The notes beneath the pieces are model-generated. The model had not been told where the DNA came from and searched no databases. It saw nothing but the letters and a program-made list of their open reading frames with translations. Positions 5,116 to 9,917 of a DNA stretch of 9,917 bases are shown piece by piece. The stretch covers positions 1-9,917 of the forward strand of contig NZ_JACUUA010000131.1 of assembly GCF_014859565.1 (NCBI RefSeq). The letters are read 5' to 3'. Source of the stretch: Marinospirillum sp. (GTDB taxonomy: Bacteria > Pseudomonadota > Gammaproteobacteria > Pseudomonadales > Halomonadaceae). Within the stretch, counting starts at the first letter, position 1; each line of letters starts with the position of its first letter. The translations under genes and the position numbers were made by a program.

Positions 5116-5506
5116 GGTTTTTCGTCTCCTGTTCCTGCAGCTGAATTTTTTCCTGACGCTTGGCTTCAAACACACAACCACCGATAAACAGACCGGCTCC
5201 CAGATATTTAGCGTATGGTTTCAACCAATCCGGCATATCCCCGACAAAATCAGCAGCCACCGGCTTGAGTGCTTCAACCCCATCACGGCCACGGTCTGCA
5301 TCCATCTCAAAATATGGGTAACGCATCTGCAACATTTTTTCCAGCCCTGCCACGATTGTTCCGGCCAGTGCTTCCGCCGCCTGTTCGTGCTCGTGGTCGG
5401 TCAGCTGTTCGCCCTGCTGTTCGGTTTCCGATTCGGTTACCGGCTGATCTGCTGCAGTTGCGGCCAGTGCCTCAAGTTCTGGGTTTACTTCTTGGTATTC
5501 GGTCAT
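5075..5506 (-). CDS. 143-aa acidic membrane protein preceding the ATPase
   Basis: Starts at ATG 5506 with AGGAG 7 bases upstream. Residues 1-45 are acidic and disordered (Glu/Gln/Thr-rich). Residues 45-100 are soluble and partly helical (AAEALAGTIVAGLEKMLQM, then YPYFEMDADRGRDG). Residues about 101-113 (AKYLGAGLFIGGC) may be a short membrane helix, and a charged Lys/Glu/Gln coil (EAKRQEKIQLQEQETK) ends the protein. The family is not recognised. Its end overlaps the ATPase start by 41 bases, so its most likely partner is the ATPase, for example as a membrane anchor or packaging-vertex factor. That role is inferred from the gene arrangement alone. Confidence 0.75.
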   Translation of the reverse strand: MTEYQEVNPELEALAATAADQPVTESETEQQGEQLTDHEHEQAAEALAGTIVAGLEKMLQMRYPYFEMDADRGRDGVEALKPVAADFVGDMPDWLKPYAKYLGAGLFIGGCVFEAKRQEKIQLQEQETKNRGNQSEHGLAEPA

Positions 5507-5519
5507 TCTCTTGCTCCTG

Positions 5520-5936
5520 TTATGCGGCTCTTAAAACAAGTGCCACGGTTGCCACGGTCAGACCCAATGCCACCAGCGCACGGCCTGCCCCTGATTTCGG
5601 TTTAACTGCTGATTCCTGCTGGTCTGCTGGATCATCTGGCGACCAATCCGGCATAGGTTCAGCCGGTGCAACGCTCGGTTGTGGTTCGGCCTGGGGTTTT
5701 GGTTTCCAACCGTCTACAACGCTGGATGGTCGGTGGTGCATTGGATCAACGCCGGTTTTCCATTCAGTACCGTGCCAAAGACGGTTCTGCACCTCTGCGC
5801 CGGTACGTTGATCCAGACCGCAACTGCTGCAATTCGTGTACAAATGCCGCCCCCGGCGCTTGCTTTGCATTACCGAAGCTTGACCACCACACTCAGGGCA
5901 TTCACACACCCCCAAAACCGGATTATTGATTGACAC
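5520..5936 (-). CDS. 138-aa zinc-ribbon protein with C-terminal membrane anchor
   Basis: GTG 5936 is chosen because the strong site GGAGGTG lies 4 bases upstream; an ORF from 5993 would run back into the previous gene. Residues 11-39 carry a zinc ribbon: CECPEC at 11-16 and CSSC at 36-39, with a basic loop SKRRGRH between, comparable to Ogr/TFIIS-type ribbons. A long Pro/Glu/Ser-rich linker follows (about 68-117), and the C-terminus is one membrane helix (ALVALGLTVATVALVLRAA). PM2 has a zinc-finger late activator (P14), so the ribbon may bind DNA or the late promoter. The membrane tail is unlike such regulators and could instead tie DNA or polymerase to the membrane. It overlaps the 56-aa gene by 14 bases. 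Confidence 0.8.
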   Translation of the reverse strand: MSINNPVLGVCECPECGGQASVMQSKRRGRHLYTNCSSCGLDQRTGAEVQNRLWHGTEWKTGVDPMHHRPSSVVDGWKPKPQAEPQPSVAPAEPMPDWSPDDPADQQESAVKPKSGAGRALVALGLTVATVALVLRAA

Positions 5937-6093
5937 GTTCCACCTCCCGCGCTGCCAATTCACACACAATTTCACCGGCCAAAATCCCGGCATCCTTTAG
6001 CACCGCCACGGCCTGAAACGCTGGCACCGCCTTTGCTTTTGCGGTCAGCTGTTCCAGCTTGTTTTTTTTCTCCTGCAGCTCTGAATCTGTCAC
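5923..6093 (-). CDS. 56-aa small helical protein
   Basis: GTG 6093 has an AAAGGGG site about 7 bases upstream, so it is preferred to the GTG at 6156, which lies inside the end of the replication gene. The first 25 residues are a charged, coiled-coil-like helix (ELQEKKNKLEQLTAKAKA). The rest is an Ala/Val-rich helix with acidic end (LKDAGILAGEIVCELAAREVERVNQ). No motif is recognised. It lies between the replication initiator and the zinc-ribbon gene in the early operon and is probably an accessory protein. The 77-aa form from 6156 cannot be excluded. Confidence 0.6.
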   Translation of the reverse strand: MTDSELQEKKNKLEQLTAKAKAVPAFQAVAVLKDAGILAGEIVCELAAREVERVNQ

Positions 6094-6121
6094 CCGTAAA
6101 CCCCTTTTTTCTGTCTGAAAG

Positions 6122-7813
6122 TCATCCGGTAGCGACCACCGGACAGTTATTGACACGAGTCCAAGGCGGGGCTGAAGCCCCGCTCAAACCCTCAAACCCA
6201 GCCCGTACAGGCTTAACAGTCCACGTGTACCAGCGACTTACCACTATCACCCCCTGCACAAGCACACCCTTAACCCGTTTCAACAGGTCGCCATACACCC
6301 CATGCTTTTCTGTCCGATATTCCCCCGTTGACCGATCAACACGCCTCAGCGGATCAGTCTCAGGCGCTGTCATCATCAGCAACTTGATTGGCCGATCCTT
6401 ACGCGGCAACATCGGACCACCCTGCAACAGCACGTAAGCTGCCCAGTTTGCTGAGTCAGCAGCTTGCCGAACCTTTTCCGCAAGCTCCGGGACCAGCTCA
6501 CCACACGTCCTAAGCACCTGGCTCCACTCCTGAAGCTTTTCTTCAGTTACACGGCGCATTTCACGCCAAGGACCCACCTCCGGACCACCCACCTGCTGGA
6601 ACTGACGCAACCCCCAAACACTTGCCCATTCAACAATTCGCTTTGCGCTCCGGATAGCGTCTTCACCGTAGCTATCCAGCTCCACATTCAAACCATCAAT
6701 GTTTTTAGCAACGTACTTCGCCACGTAACCAACTGCAGACCCCTTTTCCTTATTTATCCGCTCAAATGTGACACGGCGCTGACGTGCGCCCGGCTCATTT
6801 CCATCCACAGCCAGCGCAAAACGGCTGATAGTTTTCCGGACATGCATCAGATCTGACTGACGCATAAACAAAAGAAGGTGCCAATGTGGACACCCATCAT
6901 GATGTGGCTCAACAATCCTGAACCCGTAAATGCGAACACCGTCACGCCCAAGCGCCTTGCGCACACTGTCAAAAACACTGCACAGGTAGTCATTTGCCTG
7001 ACGGGGCGTAAACCCCTGATATTTTGGATTTTGAGCACCATTAATCAGGCTTGAGTGGTACTTAGACGGGCAGGTGATTGTTATAAAATCGGCAACATGG
7101 CCGAGCTGATCCGCAACCTCTTCAAACCCCCGAAGCCTCACCATCAACTCAGTTCGCCTTATCTCAGGCTTAGAAATGCTTTTATCGGCCAGCTCTGCCA
7201 GCGTGAATGTTTGCCCATGCTGGTTCTCAGCCTCCAACCGCTCCAGCAGCAACCGGTTACGTTTTCTGGCCAGCCTCTTAATACTGTATGCTTCATCAGT
7301 TAAATAAATTTGCCGCCGCTTGTTAACCAGACCAAGATCACGCCCCAGCTGATCAATCACACGCGCCTGCTTGACACGCATCTGACGTTTCCACCACTTT
7401 GCATCTTTATAACGAGCCAGCATTCCAAAAAGGTCATTCGACTCCAGCGGGTCGAAGTCATAAAACTCACACCAACCTACAGCCTTTGCCATTGCAACCT
7501 CTGTTCCTGCCCTGGACTCAGCCCGTTCAACTCCTGCTGCTCTGGATTCAGCCCAATCCCTGAGCGCGTCTTCATCATTGGTCAGACGAAAATCACCGCA
7601 CTTCAACACATCAGGATCAACAACCGCCCGCCTAATACGATACAAAGCCCTGTTGGCTTCAACATAACCCCGATCGTTTTCAATTCGTAAATAAGCAGCA
7701 ACAACGCCGGATTGCATCGACTGAGGCAGATACCCAATAATCTTTTCACGCCATGGCTGGCAAACACTTACAGGACCGAACCGCTCATGAGCCAGAGAAG
7801 CAACGGACAGCAT
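6122..7813 (-). CDS. Rolling-circle replication initiator, phage GpA superfamily (PM2 P12-like)
   Basis: ATG 7813 overlaps the preceding stop as TGATG and gives 563 aa; PM2 P12 is of similar size. The metal-binding HUH motif is GCPHWHLLLF, with His310 and His312. The catalytic motif is YVAKYVAKN, with Tyr363 and Tyr367 three residues apart, typical of superfamily I (phiX174 A, P2 A, PM2 P12). A motif 1 candidate FITITCPSKYH is at 243-253. After the tyrosines come EWASVWGLRQFQQVGGP and PWREMRRV, characteristic of the GpA family. The first 240 residues are a helical, charged domain. It nicks the origin, stays attached to the 5' end and primes rolling-circle synthesis. It forms part of the early operon. 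Confidence 0.9.
   Translation of the reverse strand: MLSVASLAHERFGPVSVCQPWREKIIGYLPQSMQSGVVAAYLRIENDRGYVEANRALYRIRRAVVDPDVLKCGDFRLTNDEDALRDWAESRAAGVERAESRAGTEVAMAKAVGWCEFYDFDPLESNDLFGMLARYKDAKWWKRQMRVKQARVIDQLGRDLGLVNKRRQIYLTDEAYSIKRLARKRNRLLLERLEAENQHGQTFTLAELADKSISKPEIRRTELMVRLRGFEEVADQLGHVADFITITCPSKYHSSLINGAQNPKYQGFTPRQANDYLCSVFDSVRKALGRDGVRIYGFRIVEPHHDGCPHWHLLLFMRQSDLMHVRKTISRFALAVDGNEPGARQRRVTFERINKEKGSAVGYVAKYVAKNIDGLNVELDSYGEDAIRSAKRIVEWASVWGLRQFQQVGGPEVGPWREMRRVTEEKLQEWSQVLRTCGELVPELAEKVRQAADSANWAAYVLLQGGPMLPRKDRPIKLLMMTAPETDPLRRVDRSTGEYRTEKHGVYGDLLKRVKGVLVQGVIVVSRWYTWTVKPVRAGFEGLSGASAPPWTRVNNCPVVATG
6125..6183. other. Pair of hairpins at the 3' end of the replication gene
   Basis: An 18-base perfect palindrome GCGGGGCTGAAGCCCCGC (6166-6183) and a 6-bp stem TCCGGT/ACCGGA with a 7-base loop (6125-6143) lie within the last 60 bases of the replication gene. 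Neither is followed by a T-run. They may be an mRNA control element, a nuclease barrier or part of a replication origin. Confidence 0.45.
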
Positions 7814-8049
7814 CAGAGACCCAATCCCTGTGCCCAACCGGATGCCCTGCGGATTGCAGCAGTGATTTTTTCGGCCTGCTGGCCGCTGAGAATATCCTGC
7901 AGCTTTGTCTCTGGTGGCAGCTCAGCCGCCTGCAGCAGATACCGCTTTTCAGCGTATCTGAGCGAGTGCCAGACCTGACGCAGCTTTGCATGTGGGTCTT
8001 TCAGGCCGTGCACTTGTGCAAGCTCAGACCAAGAGCGGGGTTTAGTCAT
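7813..8049 (-). CDS. 78-aa small helical protein upstream of the replication initiator
   Basis: ATG 8049 follows a strong GGGGGTGGA site and overlaps the stop of the 59-aa gene (ATGACTAA); a longer frame from 8157 lacks support. The protein is helical and basic in the first half (LAQVHGLKDPHAKLRQVWHS, then RYAEKRYLLQAAEL) and has an Ala-rich end (AEKITAAIRRASGWAQGLGL). Its TGA overlaps the ATG of the replication gene, so the two are probably translated in tandem. I do not recognise it. A replication accessory or early regulator is plausible from position. Confidence 0.7.
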   Translation of the reverse strand: MTKPRSWSELAQVHGLKDPHAKLRQVWHSLRYAEKRYLLQAAELPPETKLQDILSGQQAEKITAAIRRASGWAQGLGL

Positions 8050-8221
8050 ATTCCACCCCCAGCACATCCAAAACGTGTTCCATTGTTTCCGCCCTGACTT
8101 CCCAGAGGGTTTTACTAAACCACGCCTTATAATCCTCACTAGGCAAAACATCACCACACTCTGCAGCCTTGGTGCGGTAGTGTTTCAGCCGTTCAACCAG
8201 ATAAGGGGTTTTGTCTGCCAT
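8042..8221 (-). CDS. 59-aa small early protein
   Basis: Runs from ATG 8221 (GAGGA about 8 bases upstream) to TAA at 8042-8044 and fills the space between the Cox-like gene and the 78-aa gene. It is soluble and amphipathic, with two predicted helices (YLVERLKHYRTKAAECG and WFSKTLWEVRAETMEHVLDVLG) and an acidic tail EYD. No motif is recognised. It overlaps the next ATG by 8 bases, so it belongs to the same translationally coupled early operon. Confidence 0.7.
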   Translation of the reverse strand: MADKTPYLVERLKHYRTKAAECGDVLPSEDYKAWFSKTLWEVRAETMEHVLDVLGVEYD

Positions 8222-8232
8222 TGCCGTTATCC

Positions 8233-8472
8233 TCAGTAGGGTTTTGCTTCAATGGTTTTACGGATTTCCTGCACCACGTTTACAAACACTTTTCCACCGG
8301 GCTTGAGCTGGTGCCGGGCAATATCGCCTTTGTCCAGGCGGTTACGGATTTCATAAAGGCTCATGCCGGTGCGCTGCATCCACTCTTTTTGTGTGCAGTA
8401 GGGTGCGGCAACAGAAACGGTTACACCGTCAATGGTGACCTTGAGTTCAGATAAGGGCTTTTCGGTTGTCAT
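8233..8472 (-). CDS. Cox/excisionase-like winged-helix regulator
   Basis: Starts at ATG 8472; the AGGAT upstream is part of an inverted repeat shared with the repressor leader. The 79-aa protein has, from about residue 25, the outline of a small MerR-like winged-helix domain: CTQKEWMQRTGMSLYEIRNR as helix-turn-helix, LDKGDIARHQLKPGGKVFVN as the wing, and VVQEIRKTIE as a final helix. This resembles the Cox/Apl/Xis proteins of P2-type phages, which repress the lysogenic promoter and help excision. It is the first gene of the early operon and divergent from the Xre repressor, the usual place for Cox. DNA binding to the shared operators is inferred. Confidence 0.75.
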   Translation of the reverse strand: MTTEKPLSELKVTIDGVTVSVAAPYCTQKEWMQRTGMSLYEIRNRLDKGDIARHQLKPGGKVFVNVVQEIRKTIEAKPY

Positions 8473-8481
8473 ATATGGGTT

Positions 8482-8578
8482 ATCCTGTGTAGTGTGTTAA
8501 CTTAACTGTGTTGTTTGACGTTATACAAACGCACCTATATGTCAAATGACACAATACAAGCGAACTATTACACAGGAT
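8482..8578. promoter_or_regulatory. Overlapping divergent promoters of the lysogeny switch, framed by a 10-bp inverted repeat
   Basis: For the early operon (- strand) TTGACA is at 8545-8540 and TATAAC at 8525-8520, with a 14-base spacer. For the repressor (+ strand) TTGACG is at 8515-8520 and TATATG at 8536-8541, with a 15-base spacer. Each -35 lies within an operator, and the -10 of each abuts the other promoter's -35, so polymerases would exclude each other. Spacers are short, so both may be weak. ATCCTGTGTA (8482-8491) and TACACAGGAT (8569-8578) are a perfect inverted repeat containing both ribosome binding sites. Confidence 0.5.
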
Positions 8579-8598
8579 TTTGAATATGTCAAACGACA
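8509..8598. promoter_or_regulatory. Three operator-like sites, consensus TGTCAAAYGACA
   Basis: Site 1 TGTTGTTTGACG (8509-8520) is the reverse-orientation form with two mismatches. Site 2 TGTCAAATGACA (8540-8551) and site 3 TGTCAAACGACA (8587-8598) have perfect TGTC/GACA half-sites. Centre spacings are 31 and 47 bp. Sites 1 and 2 cover the two promoters' -35 boxes; site 3 overlaps the repressor start codon. They are candidate binding sites for the repressor, the Cox-like protein, or both. Confidence 0.65.
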
Positions 8599-8858
8599 TT
8601 GGTCAGAAGATACGAATGATCAGGGAAGCAGAAGGGCTTTCACGAGAGGATTTCTGTTTAAAAATAGGGGTTAAGGTCGCAACGCTCACACAGACAGAAA
8701 TGGGAAGACGCACACCCAGCAGTGATACACCGCTTGCCGTTTGCCAAGTGTTCCCACAGTACGCCCTATGGCTGATGACTGGACAGGTAGCCCCAGAAGC
8801 CGGGCAAATTTCACCCGATCTGAAAGCCACTCAAGAGAGATTAAAGACTGGAACTTGA
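8586..8858 (+). CDS. Xre-type phage repressor, 90 aa
   Basis: ATG 8586 is preferred, with AGGA 8 bases upstream; a TTG at 8580 would add two residues. The N-terminal 55 residues form a Cro/CI-type helix-turn-helix domain (IGQKIRMIREAEGLSREDFCLKIGVKVATLTQTEMGRR). It is followed by a short region YALWLMTGQVAPEAGQISP seen in many small gammaproteobacterial phage repressors. No oligomerisation or cleavage domain follows, so it is unlikely to be inactivated by RecA-stimulated self-cleavage. It is the only clear + strand gene of the prophage and diverges from the Cox-like gene. An operator overlapping its own start codon points to autoregulation. Confidence 0.85.
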   Translation: MSNDIGQKIRMIREAEGLSREDFCLKIGVKVATLTQTEMGRRTPSSDTPLAVCQVFPQYALWLMTGQVAPEAGQISPDLKATQERLKTGT

Positions 8859-8860
8859 TA

Positions 8861-8880
8861 CACCGGGCGCATTGCCGGTG
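8861..8880. other. Hairpin after the repressor gene
   Basis: CACCGG and CCGGTG, 8 bases apart, lie two bases after the repressor stop codon. No T-run follows, so this alone is not a good intrinsic terminator; it may protect the 3' end or be chance. Confidence 0.3.
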
Positions 8881-8933
8881 GTGGCACAATAGAGAAGGGC
8901 AGGGAAGCGAGGAATAACACAAAAGGCAAAGAA

Positions 8934-8957
8934 AAGCCGCCAGAAGGCGGCTCTTTT
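8934..8957. terminator. Bidirectional terminator between repressor and lipoprotein genes
   Basis: AGCCGCC, loop AGAA, GGCGGCT is flanked by AAAA on the left and TCTTTTGTTT on the right. It can terminate the repressor message (+) and the convergent lipoprotein message (-). Confidence 0.8.
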
Positions 8958-8984
8958 GTTTGGTTGGCTTGGTTGGCTACAGGG

Positions 8985-9737
8985 CTATTTCACACCCACA
9001 AACCATACTGCCTCTTGATTTCCCATAACCCCAGTAGCAAATACACCTTGCTTGCCTTGGGAGTTTTCATACTTCACGGCCACCCCATCATAAATCCCCG
9101 ATGTAAATGCCGCTGTGCAACCTGCGGTATCAAACCGGACATTGTATTCATTAAATGCCGTGTTAATGGTACTCAGCTTGCCCATCACAGTGCAGCTTGG
9201 TGCTGTAAATGTTAGGTTGCCTTGGGTGTCAATCACTGCTATCCCAGAAACATCTGAGTAGCCCTGAAAGTCTGGATCATCAGAGTAAGTTCCGGCCAGC
9301 CCTGCAAGATTGGCACCCTGACGATACAGGCTTTTTTCTTTCTGAGTGCGGGTTGCTACAAAGCTTTGGTTACCCACCTGCGATGTGCCTAAAAGCTCCA
9401 TTCTGTCAGGGTTTGCCGTGCCGGTTAGGGTTACCGGAATAACCACGCCATCATACGCATACCCCTGAATTGTTAACCGGCCATTACTAACGCTGGCCGT
9501 GCCATAAATGGCAACATCCAGATCACTCAGCAAGGCTTTTCCGTCACTTGTCAGCACCATGACGGCTTCATAAGTTTCACCCTCATCGGTATATTTAACC
9601 TCCCAGATCCCAGCAATATCTGAATAGCTAATTTGACTTGGTTGCACTTGTGCTGGTGGTGTTGAACCGGAGTCGGATCCACCCAAACAGCCAGAAAGCA
9701 AAAACGCAGCAGCTACAGCAATAAACAAAGACTTCAT
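8985..9737 (-). CDS. Predicted outer-membrane lipoprotein, 250 aa, unknown function
   Basis: Starts at ATG 9737 behind AGGAGA. Residues 1-17 are a type II signal peptide with lipobox LSGC and lipidated Cys17; Leu at position +2 favours sorting to the outer membrane. A Gly/Ser/Pro linker follows. The mature part looks beta-rich, perhaps two similar domains: each begins with a Gly-aromatic entry (DIAGIWEVKY near 40, LAGTYSDD near 147) and has a D-x-x-G-x-L strand. Two Cys (in PSCTVMG and AGCTAAF) may form a disulfide. No family recognised. It lies between repressor and integrase remnant with its own terminator, the usual place for phage-carried cargo, but a host gene is also possible. Confidence 0.8.
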   Translation of the reverse strand: MKSLFIAVAAAFLLSGCLGGSDSGSTPPAQVQPSQISYSDIAGIWEVKYTDEGETYEAVMVLTSDGKALLSDLDVAIYGTASVSNGRLTIQGYAYDGVVIPVTLTGTANPDRMELLGTSQVGNQSFVATRTQKEKSLYRQGANLAGLAGTYSDDPDFQGYSDVSGIAVIDTQGNLTFTAPSCTVMGKLSTINTAFNEYNVRFDTAGCTAAFTSGIYDGVAVKYENSQGKQGVFATGVMGNQEAVWFVGVK

Positions 9738-9786
9738 TGTCTTCTCCTTTTGTTTGAACAGTTTCTTTTAACATCAAGGTGCAAGC

Positions 9787-9903
9787 ATGGCAATCACTAA
9801 AAAGGGTGACTTCTGGCGGCTGGACTTTAGAGTCAAGGGCGCAAATTCAAAGCGTATTGTTAAGCAATGGTTCAGACAGTTTCATGATGCAATAGCACCG
9901 TAG
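9787..9903 (+). pseudogene. Integrase-like N-terminal remnant, 38 aa
   Basis: A good site AAGGTG precedes ATG 9787. The product begins MAITKKGDFWRLDFRVKG and continues KRIVKQWF, then stops at TAG 9901-9903. The pattern of alternating strands K-G-x-W-R-x-D-F-R-x-x-G followed by KRIVKQ matches the N-terminal arm-DNA-binding domain of tyrosine integrases, normally followed by 300 or more residues. All three forward frames are closed by stops within the next bases, so the gene is not intact here. It could be a decayed integrase, a programmed or sequencing frameshift beyond the edge, or an unrelated short ORF. It is where a prophage integrase is expected, at the end opposite the tmRNA junction. 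Confidence 0.45.
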
Positions 9904-9917
9904 TTGCAAAGCTCCTC

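Larger units (their letters stand above)
55..9917. mobile_element. PM2-like (corticovirus-type) tailless prophage integrated at the tmRNA gene
   Basis: The element starts just after the tmRNA 3' end and runs at least to the integrase-like remnant near the right edge; the right border is not visible. It carries a P2-type double-jelly-roll major capsid protein, an A32/P9-type ATPase, a GpA-superfamily rolling-circle initiator, a repressor/Cox switch and about ten one-helix membrane proteins. No tail, portal, terminase or baseplate genes are present. This combination is that of PM2 and its proviral relatives in aquatic gammaproteobacteria. Except for the repressor and the integrase remnant, all its genes are on the - strand. 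The lipoprotein gene at 8985-9737 may be cargo or host DNA. Confidence 0.85.

Noticed and set aside
4907..5605. 232-aa open frame on the + strand
   Set aside because: Antisense to the ATPase, 143-aa and zinc-ribbon genes, all with motifs and good ribosome binding sites; composition looks like a shadow frame.
8050..8157. Longer start for the 78-aa protein
   Set aside because: The added part overlaps the 59-aa gene in another frame, while ATG 8049 has a strong GGGGGTGGA site.
4477..8472. Filamentous phage (inovirus) interpretation
   Set aside because: Rolling-circle initiator, P-loop ATPase and small membrane proteins also occur there, but the ATPase lacks the Zot layout and the 267-aa P2-like capsid protein excludes it.
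8936..9917. Second copy of the tmRNA tail as right attachment site
   Set aside because: I searched by eye for the T-arm and CCACCA sequence on the right side and found none; the GCCGCC/GGCGGC element is a terminator.
1..9917. CRISPR array, rRNA or insertion sequence
   Set aside because: No regularly spaced repeats, rRNA-like stretches, transposase motifs or terminal inverted repeats were seen.

Overview
The window is nearly filled by one integrated virus. It is a tailless, membrane-containing, double-jelly-roll prophage of the PM2 (Corticoviridae) type, inserted at the 3' end of the host tmRNA gene. Four features together give the diagnosis: a major capsid protein of 267 aa that resembles PM2 P2 (about 269 aa), a short A32/FtsK-like genome-packaging ATPase resembling PM2 P9, a superfamily I rolling-circle initiator with an HWH motif and paired tyrosines resembling PM2 P12, and a crowd of very small one-helix membrane proteins. 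There are no tail, portal or terminase genes. The host looks like a gammaproteobacterium, judged from the tmRNA tail and the E. coli-like ribosome binding sites, and is probably aquatic because PM2-like proviruses are mostly known from there. The genus cannot be read from the sequence.

Layout, left to right. Bases 1-54 are the tmRNA 3' end on the + strand. From about 120 to 8472 every gene lies on the - strand, so transcription runs right to left. The early operon (8472 to 4477) reads: Cox/excisionase-like regulator, two small unknown proteins, rolling-circle replication initiator, a 56-aa protein, a zinc-ribbon membrane protein, a 143-aa membrane protein, packaging ATPase. It ends in a strong terminator whose loop contains the ATPase stop codon. 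The late operon (4358 to 121) has its own promoter candidate and reads: 49-aa membrane protein, major capsid protein, two tail-anchored membrane proteins, GNAT-like protein, another tail-anchored protein, a beta-rich putative vertex/receptor-binding protein, a hidden acidic 44-aa ORF, a lysozyme-like lytic protein, a 129-aa membrane protein, two tiny membrane proteins and a 32-aa very basic peptide. Genes overlap by a few bases almost throughout (ATGA, TAATG, TGATG junctions).

Right end. A small Xre-type repressor (8586-8858, +) is divergent from the Cox-like gene. The roughly 110 bp between them hold three copies of a TGTCAAAYGACA-like operator arranged over two overlapping promoters: a lysogeny switch. 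Beyond a bidirectional terminator lie a lipoprotein gene (possible cargo or host gene) and a 38-aa remnant that looks like the N-terminus of a tyrosine integrase. No second copy of the tmRNA tail is visible, so the right attachment site must be beyond the window or lost.

How it works together (inference): the repressor/Cox pair decides lysogeny. On induction the Rep protein starts rolling-circle replication, the late operon builds an icosahedral capsid around a protein-rich membrane, the ATPase may drive DNA packaging, and the lysozyme-like and tiny membrane proteins serve entry or lysis.
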